A stretch of 37,438 nt of DNA from Scytonema sp. UIC 10036. GTDB lineage: Bacteria; Cyanobacteriota; Cyanobacteriia; Cyanobacteriales; Nostocaceae. A program made the translations under genes and the position numbers. Positions 15,998 through 24,789 of this stretch are shown here, one piece after another. The stretch covers positions 1 to 37,438 of the forward strand of contig NZ_WJFC01000123.1 of assembly GCF_009725235.1 (NCBI RefSeq). Direction: 5' to 3'. Under the pieces are notes generated by a model. The model did not search any database. It saw nothing but the letters and a program-made list of their open reading frames with translations, and had not been told where the DNA came from. Each line of letters begins with the position of its first letter. The stretch's first letter is position 1.

Positions 15998-17542
15998 ATG
16001 TATATGTTGAGTGAAGAATCGTTTGCACAAAAAGAGAGCGATCGTTTTGGCCAAAAAGTCTTGATTGTTGGCGGAGGACCTGCTGGACTTGCCACCGCAT
16101 TAATGTTAGCTAAACGTGGTTGGACAAATATTACAGTTTTAGAACAACGTGCTACTGCTGATTACTATGAACCTGACAAATCATTCAACTATCAAATTGA
16201 TGGTCGAGGTCAAAAATTCACAGATTTCCTCGGTCTGACGGAAAAGCTATCAGAAATTAGCGTTCCAAGCACAGAATTTTACTTAACCAAAATAAAACCA
16301 AATGGTAGTTGCACAACATCTAAATTGCCTACTGTAGATCCAAACCGGAAAACTGCCTACTGGCTGCCACGCAAAGCATTTGTTCTTTTATTATACCAGG
16401 AAATCGAACAACATTGGCAAGACCGCATCACTGTCTTGTTCAATGCAAAGTGCGTGCAAATCAACAAAAAAGGTAGAAATAATCCACATCAGGAAAAGTT
16501 AGAAGTTGTTGTCTCCATAGAGAACGAGAGTATTGTCACATTTGAACCCAATCTTTTAGTTGGTTGTGATGGTCTTCACTCCATCGTCCGTAACACCTTA
16601 AAAGAGTGGGACAAACCGACATCAGACAAATTTGAAATGAAGCTTTTTCCCTCGCCCAGTTCGTCTCTGAGATATAAAGTTTTAACCCTGCCACCAAAAT
16701 TTCCTCTGGATCGTAGTGGCAAGGAGCGTGCCGTAAGCACTGTAGCATATGCAATTCGTGGGGCTTTGCGAGGTCGCAAGCGTTCTGTTTCTCTTGGTAT
16801 ATTGCCTCTGAAAAACCCAGATGAACCCCGTTCTGCAAATATTATTAAGTACCCAGACCATCAGATATGGGAATTGAAAAACCCTGAGGAGCTGTACAAT
16901 TTTTTTGAGAAAGCTTTCCCACAATTGCCTGTACGTCAAATAGTGCCGCTTGAAGAAGCTGAGAGATTTGCGAACAGTGAAGGCGGTTACTTCCCCATTC
17001 CCCAATACTGTTCTGGATTGTACTTCTTGTTAAGTCAAAAACAAGCCTCTCACGAAATACCTGAGTATAGAGCAGATGGAATTGTACTTTTAGGAGACGC
17101 CATTCATTGCTTTCCTCCAGATATCGGACAAGGGGTAAATTCAGCACTGGAGGATGTATACATTTTGAATGAAGCGCTTTCTCAAACTAACGACGAGATT
17201 TCGCGGGCTTTGCCTTTATACGAATCTTTACGGTTACCTGATACAAAAGCCTTGGTATACCTTGCCCGAGTTGCTTATCCCTGGCAGTATAACCAAGATT
17301 CTCTTGGCAAGTTGTTGTGGTCTGTCAACTTTTTTCTGCGACTTGTACTGAGTCGGTTAATGCCCTTTATATTTAATCCTCCAGCATTCTTTCTCATTCA
17401 GAATCATCAACTTTCCTACGAGCAAATCTGGGTTCAGGGTAAACGCACTACTACAACGCTTTATATACTCGGTCTGATACTCCTTTGTGGGTCGTTGGCT
17501 TTCTTTTTGAACGCGATTCAGACATCAATCGCTCACTTTTGA
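15998..17542 (+). CDS. FAD-dependent monooxygenase, kynurenine 3-monooxygenase-like, with C-terminal membrane helix
   Basis: 514 residues. VLIVGGGPAGLATALMLAKRG (GGGPAG at 25-30) is the FAD Rossmann motif. LLVGCDGLHSIVR gives the DG motif, and VLLGDAIHCFPPDIGQGVNSALEDV the GD motif in the form seen in kynurenine 3-monooxygenase-like aromatic hydroxylases. Residues about 487-509 (LYILGLILLCGSLAFFLNAI) are a likely C-terminal transmembrane anchor, also typical of KMO relatives. The substrate is unknown; no kynurenine pathway genes are nearby. ndh-2 follows 135 bases downstream on the same strand. The start may be ATG 15998 or ATG 16004. Confidence 0.85.
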   Translation: MYMLSEESFAQKESDRFGQKVLIVGGGPAGLATALMLAKRGWTNITVLEQRATADYYEPDKSFNYQIDGRGQKFTDFLGLTEKLSEISVPSTEFYLTKIKPNGSCTTSKLPTVDPNRKTAYWLPRKAFVLLLYQEIEQHWQDRITVLFNAKCVQINKKGRNNPHQEKLEVVVSIENESIVTFEPNLLVGCDGLHSIVRNTLKEWDKPTSDKFEMKLFPSPSSSLRYKVLTLPPKFPLDRSGKERAVSTVAYAIRGALRGRKRSVSLGILPLKNPDEPRSANIIKYPDHQIWELKNPEELYNFFEKAFPQLPVRQIVPLEEAERFANSEGGYFPIPQYCSGLYFLLSQKQASHEIPEYRADGIVLLGDAIHCFPPDIGQGVNSALEDVYILNEALSQTNDEISRALPLYESLRLPDTKALVYLARVAYPWQYNQDSLGKLLWSVNFFLRLVLSRLMPFIFNPPAFFLIQNHQLSYEQIWVQGKRTTTTLYILGLILLCGSLAFFLNAIQTSIAHF

Positions 17543-17677
17543 TAATGACTAATGAGTAACTTTGATACTTTCATAATTTTTTAAATTGTTCTAAATTAAC
17601 GGCAACCCCTATCATCCTACTGTTAAAACATTTGTTAAGAAACTTTACAATGCTCTTAACAGAAGGAAATATTTCGT

Positions 17678-19012
17678 ATGGCTGTTGCACTTGACAATAA
17701 TGCACGACATGAGGTTGTTATCATTGGTGGAGGCTTTGGTGGACTGTACACAGCAAAACATCTTGCTAAAGCTAATGTGAATGTTACTCTCATCGATAAA
17801 CGTAACTTTCATCTATTTCAGCCGCTTCTATATCAAGTTGCGACAGGTACGCTATCACCTGCTGATATTTCCTCACCATTGCGAGCTGTATTCAGCAAAA
17901 GCAAGAACACGCAAGTGTTGCTGGGAGAAGTCAATGATATCGATCCAAAAGCACAACAAGTGATAATGGGCGATAAAGTAGTACCTTACGATACACTAAT
18001 TGTCGCCACAGGTGCTAACCATTCCTACTTTGGTCAGGATAACTGGAAAGAATTAGCTCCTGGCTTGAAAACTGTTGAAGATGCGATAGAAATGCGCCGC
18101 CGCATATTTTCAGCATTTGAACTAGCAGAAAAAGAAACCGATCCCGAAAAACGTCGTGCTTTGTTAACTTTTGTGATTGTGGGTGGTGGACCTACAGGAG
18201 TAGAATTAGCAGGTGCGATCGCCGAGTTGGCATATAAAACTCTCAAAGAAGATTTCCGCAACATCGACACCGAAGAAACGAAAATTTTACTATTACAAGG
18301 GGCAGATCGCATCCTCCCACACATTTCCCCGGATTTATCCCAAGTCGCAGCAGCATCTTTGCAAAAGTTGGGTGTGATTATCCAAACGAACACCAGGGTG
18401 ACAAACATTGAAAATAATATCGTGACTTTCAAGCAAGGCGATGAAGTCACAGCAATTGCCTCAAAAACTATATTGTGGGCTGCAGGTGTTCAGGGTTCCG
18501 CAATGGGGAAAGTCCTAGCAGAACGTACAGGTGTAGAGTGCGATCGCTCCGGCCGTGTGATTGTAGAACCAAACTTAACCATTAAGGGTTATAAAAACAT
18601 TTTTGTCGTAGGAGATTTAGGCAACTTCTCCTATCAAGATGGTAAACCCTTACCTGGTGTTGCACCCGTAGCCAAACAACAAGGAGAGTATGTAGCTAAA
18701 CTCATTCAAGCACGTCTTCTAGGTCAAAGTTTGCCCCCATTCCATTACAATCATGTGGGTAGTTTGGCGATGATTGGGCAAAATTTAGCTATTGTCGATT
18801 TAGGCTTCCTCAAACTCACAGGTTTCCTGGCTTGGGTATTTTGGCTAATCGTTCACATCTACTTCTTAATTGAGTTTGACACTAAATTGCTAGTAGTATT
18901 CCAGTGGGCGTGGAATTATATCACTCGCAATCGTCGCTCTCGATTGATTACAGGTAAAGAAGCTTATGTAGAAGCACAAACGGTTAACAATATAACCCAA
19001 GTTGCTAATTAG
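17678..19012 (+). CDS. ndh: Type II NADH dehydrogenase (NDH-2)
   Basis: 444 residues with two Rossmann motifs: FAD site VVIIGGGFGGLYTA (about 14-27) and NAD(P)H site FVIVGGGPTGVELAGAIAEL (about 165-184). The C-terminal FAD motif is IFVVGDLGNF. QPLLYQVATGTLSPADIS is characteristic of NDH-2, and hydrophobic segments near the C-terminus (FLAWVFWLIVHIYFLIEF, about 383-400) fit peripheral membrane attachment. NDH-2 oxidises NADH and reduces plastoquinone/menaquinone without proton pumping; in cyanobacteria it is thought to sense quinone redox state. The start ATG 17678 follows a weak AAGGAA ribosome site about 10 bases upstream. Confidence 0.93.
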   Translation: MAVALDNNARHEVVIIGGGFGGLYTAKHLAKANVNVTLIDKRNFHLFQPLLYQVATGTLSPADISSPLRAVFSKSKNTQVLLGEVNDIDPKAQQVIMGDKVVPYDTLIVATGANHSYFGQDNWKELAPGLKTVEDAIEMRRRIFSAFELAEKETDPEKRRALLTFVIVGGGPTGVELAGAIAELAYKTLKEDFRNIDTEETKILLLQGADRILPHISPDLSQVAAASLQKLGVIIQTNTRVTNIENNIVTFKQGDEVTAIASKTILWAAGVQGSAMGKVLAERTGVECDRSGRVIVEPNLTIKGYKNIFVVGDLGNFSYQDGKPLPGVAPVAKQQGEYVAKLIQARLLGQSLPPFHYNHVGSLAMIGQNLAIVDLGFLKLTGFLAWVFWLIVHIYFLIEFDTKLLVVFQWAWNYITRNRRSRLITGKEAYVEAQTVNNITQVAN

Positions 19013-19291
19013 GTTAGGGGTTACACGTATTCGTAGGGCTGTTGTTGATACTAGGCGTGTTGTGGATCGTGCTCTGTCCGCCTGTGGTTGGGTTTACCGT
19101 CGGAAACCAACAAATTCGATCGCATAAATGTTGTTTTCGTGCTATCTCAATACTGTCGGTTAAAGCCGTTTTTCCTCCCCTGCAACCCCTGCAACCCTGC
19201 ACCCCCTGCTTGTCTCTCGCGACAATTTCTTAACGAGCAGTATTTCGTGCTATCTCTGCCTGTATATCGCATAAATGTTGGGTTTCGTTCC
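19013..19291. repeat. Repeat-rich region downstream of ndh
   Basis: Contains two related blocks in which GCATAAATGTTG and TTTCGTGCTATCTC both occur (19122-19148 and 19233-19280), a CCTGCAACC tandem run at 19178-19206, and hairpin GTTGGGTTTCGTTCCTCAAC-CCAAC at 19277-19301, another copy of the element at 2708. No gene is seen. Confidence 0.6.
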
Positions 19292-19615
19292 TCAACCCAA
19301 CCCAGCAATAATACTCAGTCGCAATCTCTGTTTCTGCTTCCTCTCCCTCTCCCGTAACGCCACACTCTTCTCAATAAACCATCGCTGCGCTTTACTAACT
19401 TCCCCATCCCGTTGCTGCAACCAATCCTCCGCTACAGCCAAAGGCCGCACCACCCATTGCTGCAACGCCACCATCAACCCTTGTTGCCAAACACGAAACT
19501 TGCGGTTCTCCTGCATCCATCCCCGCAACCGTCCCCAATGGCGAATCAACGCCTCATGGACGACTAATGGCATTACTGCCAAACTAACCCCTAAGTTAAA
19601 ATAGGAATTAAGCAC
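19292..19615 (-). pseudogene. Fragment of a STAND NTPase-WD40 protein (linker between NTPase and repeats)
   Basis: About 107 codons. VVHEALIRHWGRLRGWMQENRKFRVWQQGLMVALQQW is the hallmark of the nSTAND winged-helix end (HEALIRHW…LRxWxxENR…). APLAVAEDWLQQRDGE-like sequence (here RPLAVAEDWLQQRDGEVSKAQRWFIEKSVALRERERKQKQR) is the linker that precedes WD40 repeats in cyanobacterial sensor proteins. Neither the NTPase P-loop nor any WD repeat is present, so this is a relic. It abuts the hairpin repeat at 19277-19301. The intact protein would have been a large signalling or defence-type ATPase. Confidence 0.7.
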
Positions 19616-19682
19616 CGAAAGAATTAATATAGCTTCGCTAAACTAGAGGTAGAGATTTGTCGAAATTATTTTGGGTTAGGCT

Positions 19683-19973
19683 ATGGGCATTGATGAAATA
19701 CTTAAAGCTTATCGGGAAGAAATTTTGAGAATTGCGGCTTTGTACGGAGCCTATAATGTCCGGGTGTTTGGTTCTGTGGCGAGAGGAGAAGCAAGACTAG
19801 ACAGTGATGTAGATTTTCTGGTGGAACTTGAACCACAACGAACCTTAATAGACCAAATTGCTTTGATGCAGTCTTTGTCAGAATTGCTAGGACGTAAAGT
19901 GGATGTAACTGAACCAGAAACTCTACATGAATTGATTAGAGATAAAGTGTTGCGGGAAGCTGTGGCGTTATGA
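19683..19973 (+). CDS. MNT-type minimal nucleotidyltransferase (MntA-like antitoxin)
   Basis: 96 residues. The catalytic pattern G30-S31…D42-x-D44 (FGSVARGEARLDSDVDFLVEL) and a third acidic residue D74 (RKVDVTEP) define the DNA polymerase beta-like MNT fold. In HEPN/MNT modules this protein AMPylates and neutralises the HEPN RNase. The next gene overlaps by ATGA at 19970 and begins as a HEPN toxin, but it is cut after 22 codons, so the antitoxin survives without its target here. All catalytic residues appear intact. Confidence 0.9.
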   Translation: MGIDEILKAYREEILRIAALYGAYNVRVFGSVARGEARLDSDVDFLVELEPQRTLIDQIALMQSLSELLGRKVDVTEPETLHELIRDKVLREAVAL

Positions 19974-20149
19974 GAGACGATCGGCTGTACTTGAACAACA
20001 TCTTTGAATGTATCGAACGCATAGAGTCTTATACTCTGCCACCTGTAAACTCAAGAAGAAAATACTTCAAAAACTCCTGCGCTACCTTATCTGGTACGCT
20101 TAGGCGCATCACAATCACTTGGGGAATATTCAATTGTTCTAATTCATAG
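19970..20149 (+). pseudogene. HEPN (HepT/DUF86) toxin, truncated after about 22 codons
   Basis: ATG overlaps the MNT stop (ATGA). The first residues MRDDRLYLNNIFECIERIESYT are the canonical start of DUF86 HepT proteins (usually about 110-120 residues). Homology stops at about 20035. The frame then reads through antisense CHAT sequence to TAG 20149, and the RNase motif R-x4-6-H is absent. The same boundary marks the end of the CHAT fragment on the other strand. Confidence 0.75.
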
Positions 20150-20438
20150 GCAATACCCAAACCATCGCAAGAATTGAAAAATGCTATCTGCAATCGTCTT
20201 TTTATGGCTATTTGCAAAGCATCCCTCAATTCAGCCATTGTCAAACTCTCATGACTATTGAGACGAATTTGTCCTTGTTTACCCTGAGAAAGAGAATGCC
20301 CAGAGAAAAACAGAATATCCCAACCAATATTATCTTGTAAGTGCTGATGCTTTGAAGAAGAACGCCGTGCGATCGCATCACTAGAAAAATCAGCCAAGGT
20401 TAATGATACATGGTTTATTTTGGGTTCAATATTGAATA
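20029..20438 (-). pseudogene. CHAT domain fragment (inverted piece of a CHAT-CHASE2 protein)
   Basis: The open frame runs from a TAA at 20442-20440 to the stop at 20029; the first TTG is at 20397. GWDILFFSGHS carries the CHAT catalytic-His-type strand and LQIAFFNSCDGLGIAYELEQLNIPQVIVMRLSVPDKVAQEFLKYFLLEFTGG carries the Cys motif (NSCDGLG). This is the version of CHAT found in cyanobacterial CHAT-CHASE2 proteins. Sequence before and after the core is missing, and the piece is antisense to the CHASE2 fragment that directly follows, whereas in intact proteins both are on the same strand. Confidence 0.75.
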
Positions 20439-21316
20439 ATTATAATCAAGAGCAGCCCGTAAATAAGAGAGTCGCTAATCTTAATCAAACCTTTCAGGGT
20501 TATACTGACCATACAACAGGACATTTGTCATTAGTAAATACAAATACAGATTGTATTCAAAGCTGTCCGTTTACTTACTTGATAACATTGGTATCTTGGA
20601 TCGAACAAGAAAAGTTACCTGAAAATCTGCGACAGCCGCAAGACTTGAGAAATAATAATTTACGTACCGATCTCATAACATATTTAGATAACGTTCAAGA
20701 AAATTCATCATTAAAACAAAAAATTCGGAAATTACATCTCTCTAGACTAAGTAGCTTTTCTGAATATTTTGGGGAAGCTTGCTTTTACCCAATCATAGAT
20801 TATTCGCTACCACCTAATCAAGTTTATCAAGTCGTTAATGCAGGTAATTATCTCCAAAAAAATACTATTCTCAACCAAGAAAATTTAAAACAGCAAGTTG
20901 TATTAATTGGTACTGCTGGATACAAAGATTCGGGACTATCAAAAAACCATAGTGATACTTTTCCTTTACCAATGGGGGTAGCTTATTGGCGGATACAAAA
21001 TCCCAAAAGTGGTTTCTTGCAAGATTTTACAGGAGTAGAAATCAATGCTTACATGATTCAAAACCTGATAAAACAAAATTTAGTTATTCCAATTCCCGAT
21101 TTTTTGATGATTGGAATTGCGGTATTTCTTAGTAAAGGGATGCAGCTATTACTGCTGCAACATCAGTATAGTAAACGCGATAGTCGTTTATTCATTGCTT
21201 TACTTGCAGGCGGTACTTTAGTTTATACATTGATATCAATGCAAATGTATATATCACTCAAACTTTTATTACCGTTGTTTTTACCATATCCGCTTGACTT
21301 TGTTGGATGTGGTTGA
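20420..21316 (+). pseudogene. CHASE2 sensor domain fragment
   Basis: About 298 codons from a TTG without a ribosome site. GYTDHTTGHLSLVNTNT…CPFTYLITLVSWIEQE, QQVVLIGTAGYKDSG and DFTGVEINAYMIQNLIKQNLVIPIPDFLM are the C-terminal part of a periplasmic CHASE2 domain, followed by transmembrane helices (about 226-245 and 258-290). The N-terminal membrane segment and effector domain are absent, and the end (LDFVGCG) runs into antisense kinase sequence at about 21290. Together with the inverted CHAT piece it seems to be the remains of one CHAT-CHASE2 gene. Confidence 0.7.
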
Positions 21317-21452
21317 GGGTTTTGAGGACAACTATTTTACCCGTTCGTTGTTCGATGGCGCTGTAGGTGATGCCGAAGCCACCGCCTCCAAGGACTTTTT
21401 GAATGATGAAGCGTCCGTTTTGCAATGGCTGATTGGGTGTCCAAAGTTTCAT
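21258..21452 (-). pseudogene. N-terminal fragment of a Ser/Thr protein kinase
   Basis: From ATG 21452, about 55 residues of kinase: LWTPNQPLQNGRFIIQKVLGGGGFGITYSA has the Gly-rich loop (GGGGFG) and KIVVLKTLNHIQQSQAD the VAIK-type Lys. The rest of the catalytic domain (HRD, DFG) is missing; after about 21288 the frame reads antisense CHASE2. Typical of the large cyanobacterial PknA-like kinases, which continue for more than 400 residues. Confidence 0.75.
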
Positions 21453-21789
21453 TGTTGTCACTTACACTTTAGGCATGGCAGTTTTGAGATTTTGGATGAT
21501 GGCAACTCAGCCATCTATTGTTAGTCATCTGCCAAAAGGATGATACTATATTTTGTAACAAATTTTTCCTATTTTTTTCAATTACACAATTGTATGGTAG
21601 ACTACTGCCAAGCTTCTCATTCAGTAAGGCTATCCGTGATTTTTCAGAACCCGGCACAAATTCCCCCATTATGGCAAGAACTATGAGATCCTAAATAGGG
21701 GATGCTCACAAGTAACTTACCCCATCTAACTTAATTAACAATGAAGAAATAGGTAATCCTGTGCTGGTTCGGGAGTAGCTTCACCCAGA
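21453..21789. other. Intergenic region upstream of the kinase fragment
   Basis: About 340 bases; probably contains the former promoter of the kinase. A 66-codon frame on the minus strand has no recognisable homology. No other feature seen. Confidence 0.4.
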
Positions 21790-22254
21790 TTAGGGGTGAT
21801 GATTGGGGTTATCGCTCAGTAACCCAAGAGCTACTGCAATCTCGGAGAGGCGGTTGTCAGCTGTGAGAAAGATCAATTGAGTAGATTGTGTTGCAGGGAA
21901 AGCGGGTTGAATTAGCAGCACTGACGCTAGTTGAACGGCATCATAAGCGCGTAGAGGGTATTGACTAACCAACTGACCCGCTGTTTCTGCAAGTGTTGAA
22001 TCGAGTTCAATCACTTGGTACTGACTATTCATGTCAAAGCGAAACCTCTGGGTAATTAAATTTGCATCGGTTACAGTCAGACTTCTTTCCCTTTGCCTTC
22101 GAGCGATCGCGCTTCTAACTTCCACCCAAGTAATTCGGGCAATGATTAATGAGTTGCCAGTATTGAGATCCGAGATTGCCCGTATCCAAGCACTGCCAGT
22201 TTCCGGCACGTACCGTTTGACCAGAGCACTGCTATCTAAAAAGTAGACAGTCAC
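21790..22254 (-). CDS. PIN-domain toxin (VapC-like RNase)
   Basis: 154 residues from GTG 22254, one base after the antitoxin stop; a TTG at 22272 would add six residues overlapping the antitoxin. V-T-V-Y-F-L-D-S-S-A-L-V-K-R-Y is a standard VapC start. The four acidic metal-binding residues of PIN nucleases are D7, E45 (WVEVRSA), D105 (AYDAVQLA) and D133 (TADNRL). All are intact, so an active Mg-dependent RNase is expected. It forms an operon with the DUF104-like antitoxin. Confidence 0.9.
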   Translation of the reverse strand: MTVYFLDSSALVKRYVPETGSAWIRAISDLNTGNSLIIARITWVEVRSAIARRQRERSLTVTDANLITQRFRFDMNSQYQVIELDSTLAETAGQLVSQYPLRAYDAVQLASVLLIQPAFPATQSTQLIFLTADNRLSEIAVALGLLSDNPNHHP

Positions 22255-22255
22255 A

Positions 22256-22543
22256 TTAACCCCGTTCTTCAATAATGATTTCTGATAGGGGCTTGCCGGG
22301 GGATGCTTCCAGTCTTTGGGTTAGTTCACGCCACGCTTCTTCTGAAACTGGCTCAACATCTTCCTGACGGGGGGGAGAACTTACGAGTCCTGCTGCCACC
22401 AGGGATTGAATTATCTGTTCGGCATCCATTGCTGGTTCTTCAGTCAAAACTTGAATCTGCACAGTTTGGTGCTCTTGTAGGGATAAGGGATTTAAAGGGC
22501 GCAGAACCCCGTTTTCATAGACAGCGGTGATAATTTCTGGCAT
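22256..22543 (-). CDS. AF2212/PG0164-like (DUF104) antitoxin partner of VapC
   Basis: 95 residues. PEIITAVYENGVLRPLNPLSLQEHQTVQIQVL is the small beta-barrel of the AF2212-like (DUF104) antitoxin family; the helical acidic tail (SEEAWRELTQRLEASPGKPLSEIIIEERG) is likely to bind the toxin. The start ATG is 22543, and the stop lies one base before the VapC GTG, giving translational coupling. Confidence 0.88.
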   Translation of the reverse strand: MPEIITAVYENGVLRPLNPLSLQEHQTVQIQVLTEEPAMDAEQIIQSLVAAGLVSSPPRQEDVEPVSEEAWRELTQRLEASPGKPLSEIIIEERG

Positions 22544-22990
22544 GGTTTGCTAGTTGCCTTTCCTTTGTAAGTAAACCTAAAAGATTAACTAAAAGATCAT
22601 AGCAGAAGATACGATCGCCAATTTGTACAGTGCGTAAGTCCTAATATAATGGGTCATCAGCTCCATTCCCTTCCTTGGTAGCGCTGACTAATGGCATTCC
22701 CATTGGGTCAAGGGTTGCTTGCCCAGAAAGTTGCCAGATGACTAGGCATCTGAATGTAATTGGTAATTCGTAATACTTATCACCTAAATCAATCATAAAC
22801 CGGTGATTCTGAATGAGTAGCTAAATAACGGAGTAAACCGGAGTCAAACACCATCATTTCTTCACTTTCTAGGCTCACTCCGTAGTCGCTTCCAGTAGCA
22901 AGCGGATCGTAGACCCAACCACTTGGAGCGTAGTTCGGTAGGAACCATTAGGCAGTCTACCCAAGCCTAGTACAATGAAAGTGACAAAAA
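22544..22990. other. Intergenic region with coding-like debris
   Basis: Holds the reverse core of the TAGGACTTACGCA repeat (22631-22643). Minus-strand stretches with coding-like character but stops between them: residues such as LVIWQLSGQATLDPMGMPL (about 22670-22745), MVFDSGLLRYLATHSE (about 22805-22855) and LPNGSYRTTLQVVGSTIRLL (about 22890-22955). I do not recognise them; they may be remains of one exported protein. No intact gene. Confidence 0.4.
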
Positions 22991-23746
22991 CTATCGCCAT
23001 TCACCCAAAAAGGTAAAAGCCGCCCAGTAATTGGGATGACGCCATTTCTCTTGCTCCCACATCTTCAACTGTGTCGCCCTTAACGCCTCATTTGCAGACT
23101 TTCGTCCCTGCCACATTTGCTTGTAAAATTCCTGCATAAACTCAGATGTACCTTCATCGCTAACTTGCCATAGGGATACGACTAATCTTTCTGTACCTGC
23201 ATACATCAATCCTCTTGTCAATCCCACTAAGCCTTCACCTTGAATTTCTTTACCCAGTCCAGTTTCACAGGCACTCAGCACAATTAAATCTGCTGGATAA
23301 TCGAGGTTAAATAAGTCTGCTAACCGCAGATACCCCCGGATGTCTTGACCTTGTTCGTTGACTAGCGACAGCACAATTCCTGATAACTCTGGGTTAGCAT
23401 CATTAACAAAGCCGTGGGTAGCAAAGTGTAACATCCGGAATTGGTTGAGATTGCTGCTCGTAGCCCAAGTGTAGTTAGCAGCAAAATCAAAGACTTGCAC
23501 GCCTTGGAATTTGGGTACTAGCTCAAAAATTTTCTCTGCTTCTGTGCGAGTCCCGAAAAGTCGCGGCCAACCTTCGACACCGAGAAGATCGGCAGAACGT
23601 TTGAGAGCAGAACGTTCTAGCTGCAAGTCGATATCATCTTGCTTTTGAAGTTGTTTATTTTGAGCACTGATAACTCGCTCATCGGTAGCGCTGTATACTG
23701 GATCGGCGAGAATCGCTAAGGCTTGAGGTGCAGGTTGACGTTTGAC
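22991..23746 (-). pseudogene. CHAT domain peptidase, C-terminal part, 5'-truncated
   Basis: The frame is open from just after TAA 23749-23747 to the stop at 22991. No ATG or GTG is available near the front; the first candidate is TTG 23626. KRQPAPQALAILADPVYSATDERV, then MLHFATHGFVNDANPELSGIVLS (catalytic His) and DLIVLSACETGLGKEIQGEGLVGLTRG (catalytic Cys) give a complete CHAT caspase-like core, ending normally at HPNYWAAFTFLGEWR. The TPR or sensor region that usually precedes the core is missing. The break lies where antisense caspase-DUF4384 sequence begins. Catalytic residues are intact, so a shortened product cannot be excluded. Confidence 0.75.
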
Positions 23747-24631
23747 TTATTTGATAGTAATACTACTGCCCAAGCGAAACAAGGTTTACAAGCACTTAAG
23801 CGCGTTACTCCTTTACCTTTGGGACAGCAAGAAGTGCAATATATTTTTGGGCGCATGACCCCAGAAAGAAATCAGAGATTGCAGCAATTGAACATACCAA
23901 ATCTACCAGTTGTAGGCAGTTTGGGTTTGTTTTTCCCATCACTCGACCAAATCATTCCTAAATCTTTTGGTGATGCCAATGAAACTGTTGCTCAGGCTGT
24001 AGAACGGTTAACATCTAAATTTAAATCTTTATTGGCTGCACGAATTATCAAGCAAATGGTAGGCAATACCAACACATCCAGGTTAAAAGTTACAGCCTCA
24101 ATGAACATTGCTGAAAGCCAAAAAATTATCAGCCAAGCCTTTACAGTTCGAGGTCGTGCCAATAGCAAACAACCTGCAAGACCAGTAACTATTACAGGTA
24201 ATGATATTCCTAAATTACCTCTAGAGACGCAAGTAGCCTTTCAAATAGAAAATCAGGAGCCAGTTGACCTTTACGTCAGCATTTTTGTGATTGATGCTGA
24301 AGGTGAAATAGCCACTATCTTTCCTGACAATCAGTTGATTTCCCTATCAGAAGAAGCAGCTTTAATCAGAGCCTGGGAAAAGCGAATCATTCCTGATGAT
24401 GAGGAAGAAGATGCGTTTACACTGAATATCAATGAACCATTGGGCATCACGGAAGCATTAATTATTGCTAGTACATCGCCGTTGAGCGAATCCATCAAAG
24501 CCCTCCAGAAAATAGTGAAAAGAAGAGGTGCTACCAAACGTAGTGCAATCCCCGTAACCGACGAGTTTTTAGATATGGCAGATAAATTACTTCAAGACTT
24601 AGATACCGCTACTCGTCAGCTAAAGTATTGA
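23723..24631 (+). pseudogene. C-terminal half of a caspase (C14)-DUF4384 protein, protease domain lost
   Basis: About 302 codons from a TTG. TAQAKQGLQALKRV, YIFGRMTPERNQRLQQLNIPNLPVVGSLGLFFPSLDQIIPKSFG and LTSKFKSLLAARIIKQ match the region between protease and DUF4384 in cyanobacterial caspase-family proteins. FQIENQEPVDLYVSIFVIDAEGEIATIFPDN and LGITEALIIASTSPLSES are the DUF4384 domain. The caspase His/Cys domain that should precede it is absent. Homology starts at about 23747, where the oppositely oriented CHAT gene also starts. The end overlaps the DUF1822 fragment. Confidence 0.72.
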
Positions 24632-24743
24632 GATAGATTTTTTTAGCATTTTCAGTATTTGAAATTCCTTGTCTTCGTTTATCAGCTATTTCATGTGCTG
24701 TACGACTCAGAGGAATTGTAAAAGATGTTTGCTCGGCGTTCAT
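24609..24743 (-). pseudogene. DUF1822 protein, N-terminal remnant
   Basis: ATG 24743 has a good upstream AAGGAT. The 44 codons, including TSFTIPLSRTAHEIADKR and SNTENAKKIYLNTLA, match the start of cyanobacterial DUF1822 proteins (normally 300 residues or more). The frame stops at TAG 24611-24609 just inside the antisense DUF4384 sequence. In other cyanobacteria DUF1822 genes tend to neighbour sigma-factor and CHAT genes (recalled, not checked here), consistent with the fragment that precedes it. Confidence 0.6.
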
Positions 24744-24789
24744 GATGAATTATCCTTGATATTATTGTGCAGGAGTGAATGATTGTGAC

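Noticed and set aside
21469..21669. 66-codon minus-strand frame upstream of the kinase fragment
   Set aside because: No recognised similarity and no sign of selection; treated as non-coding.
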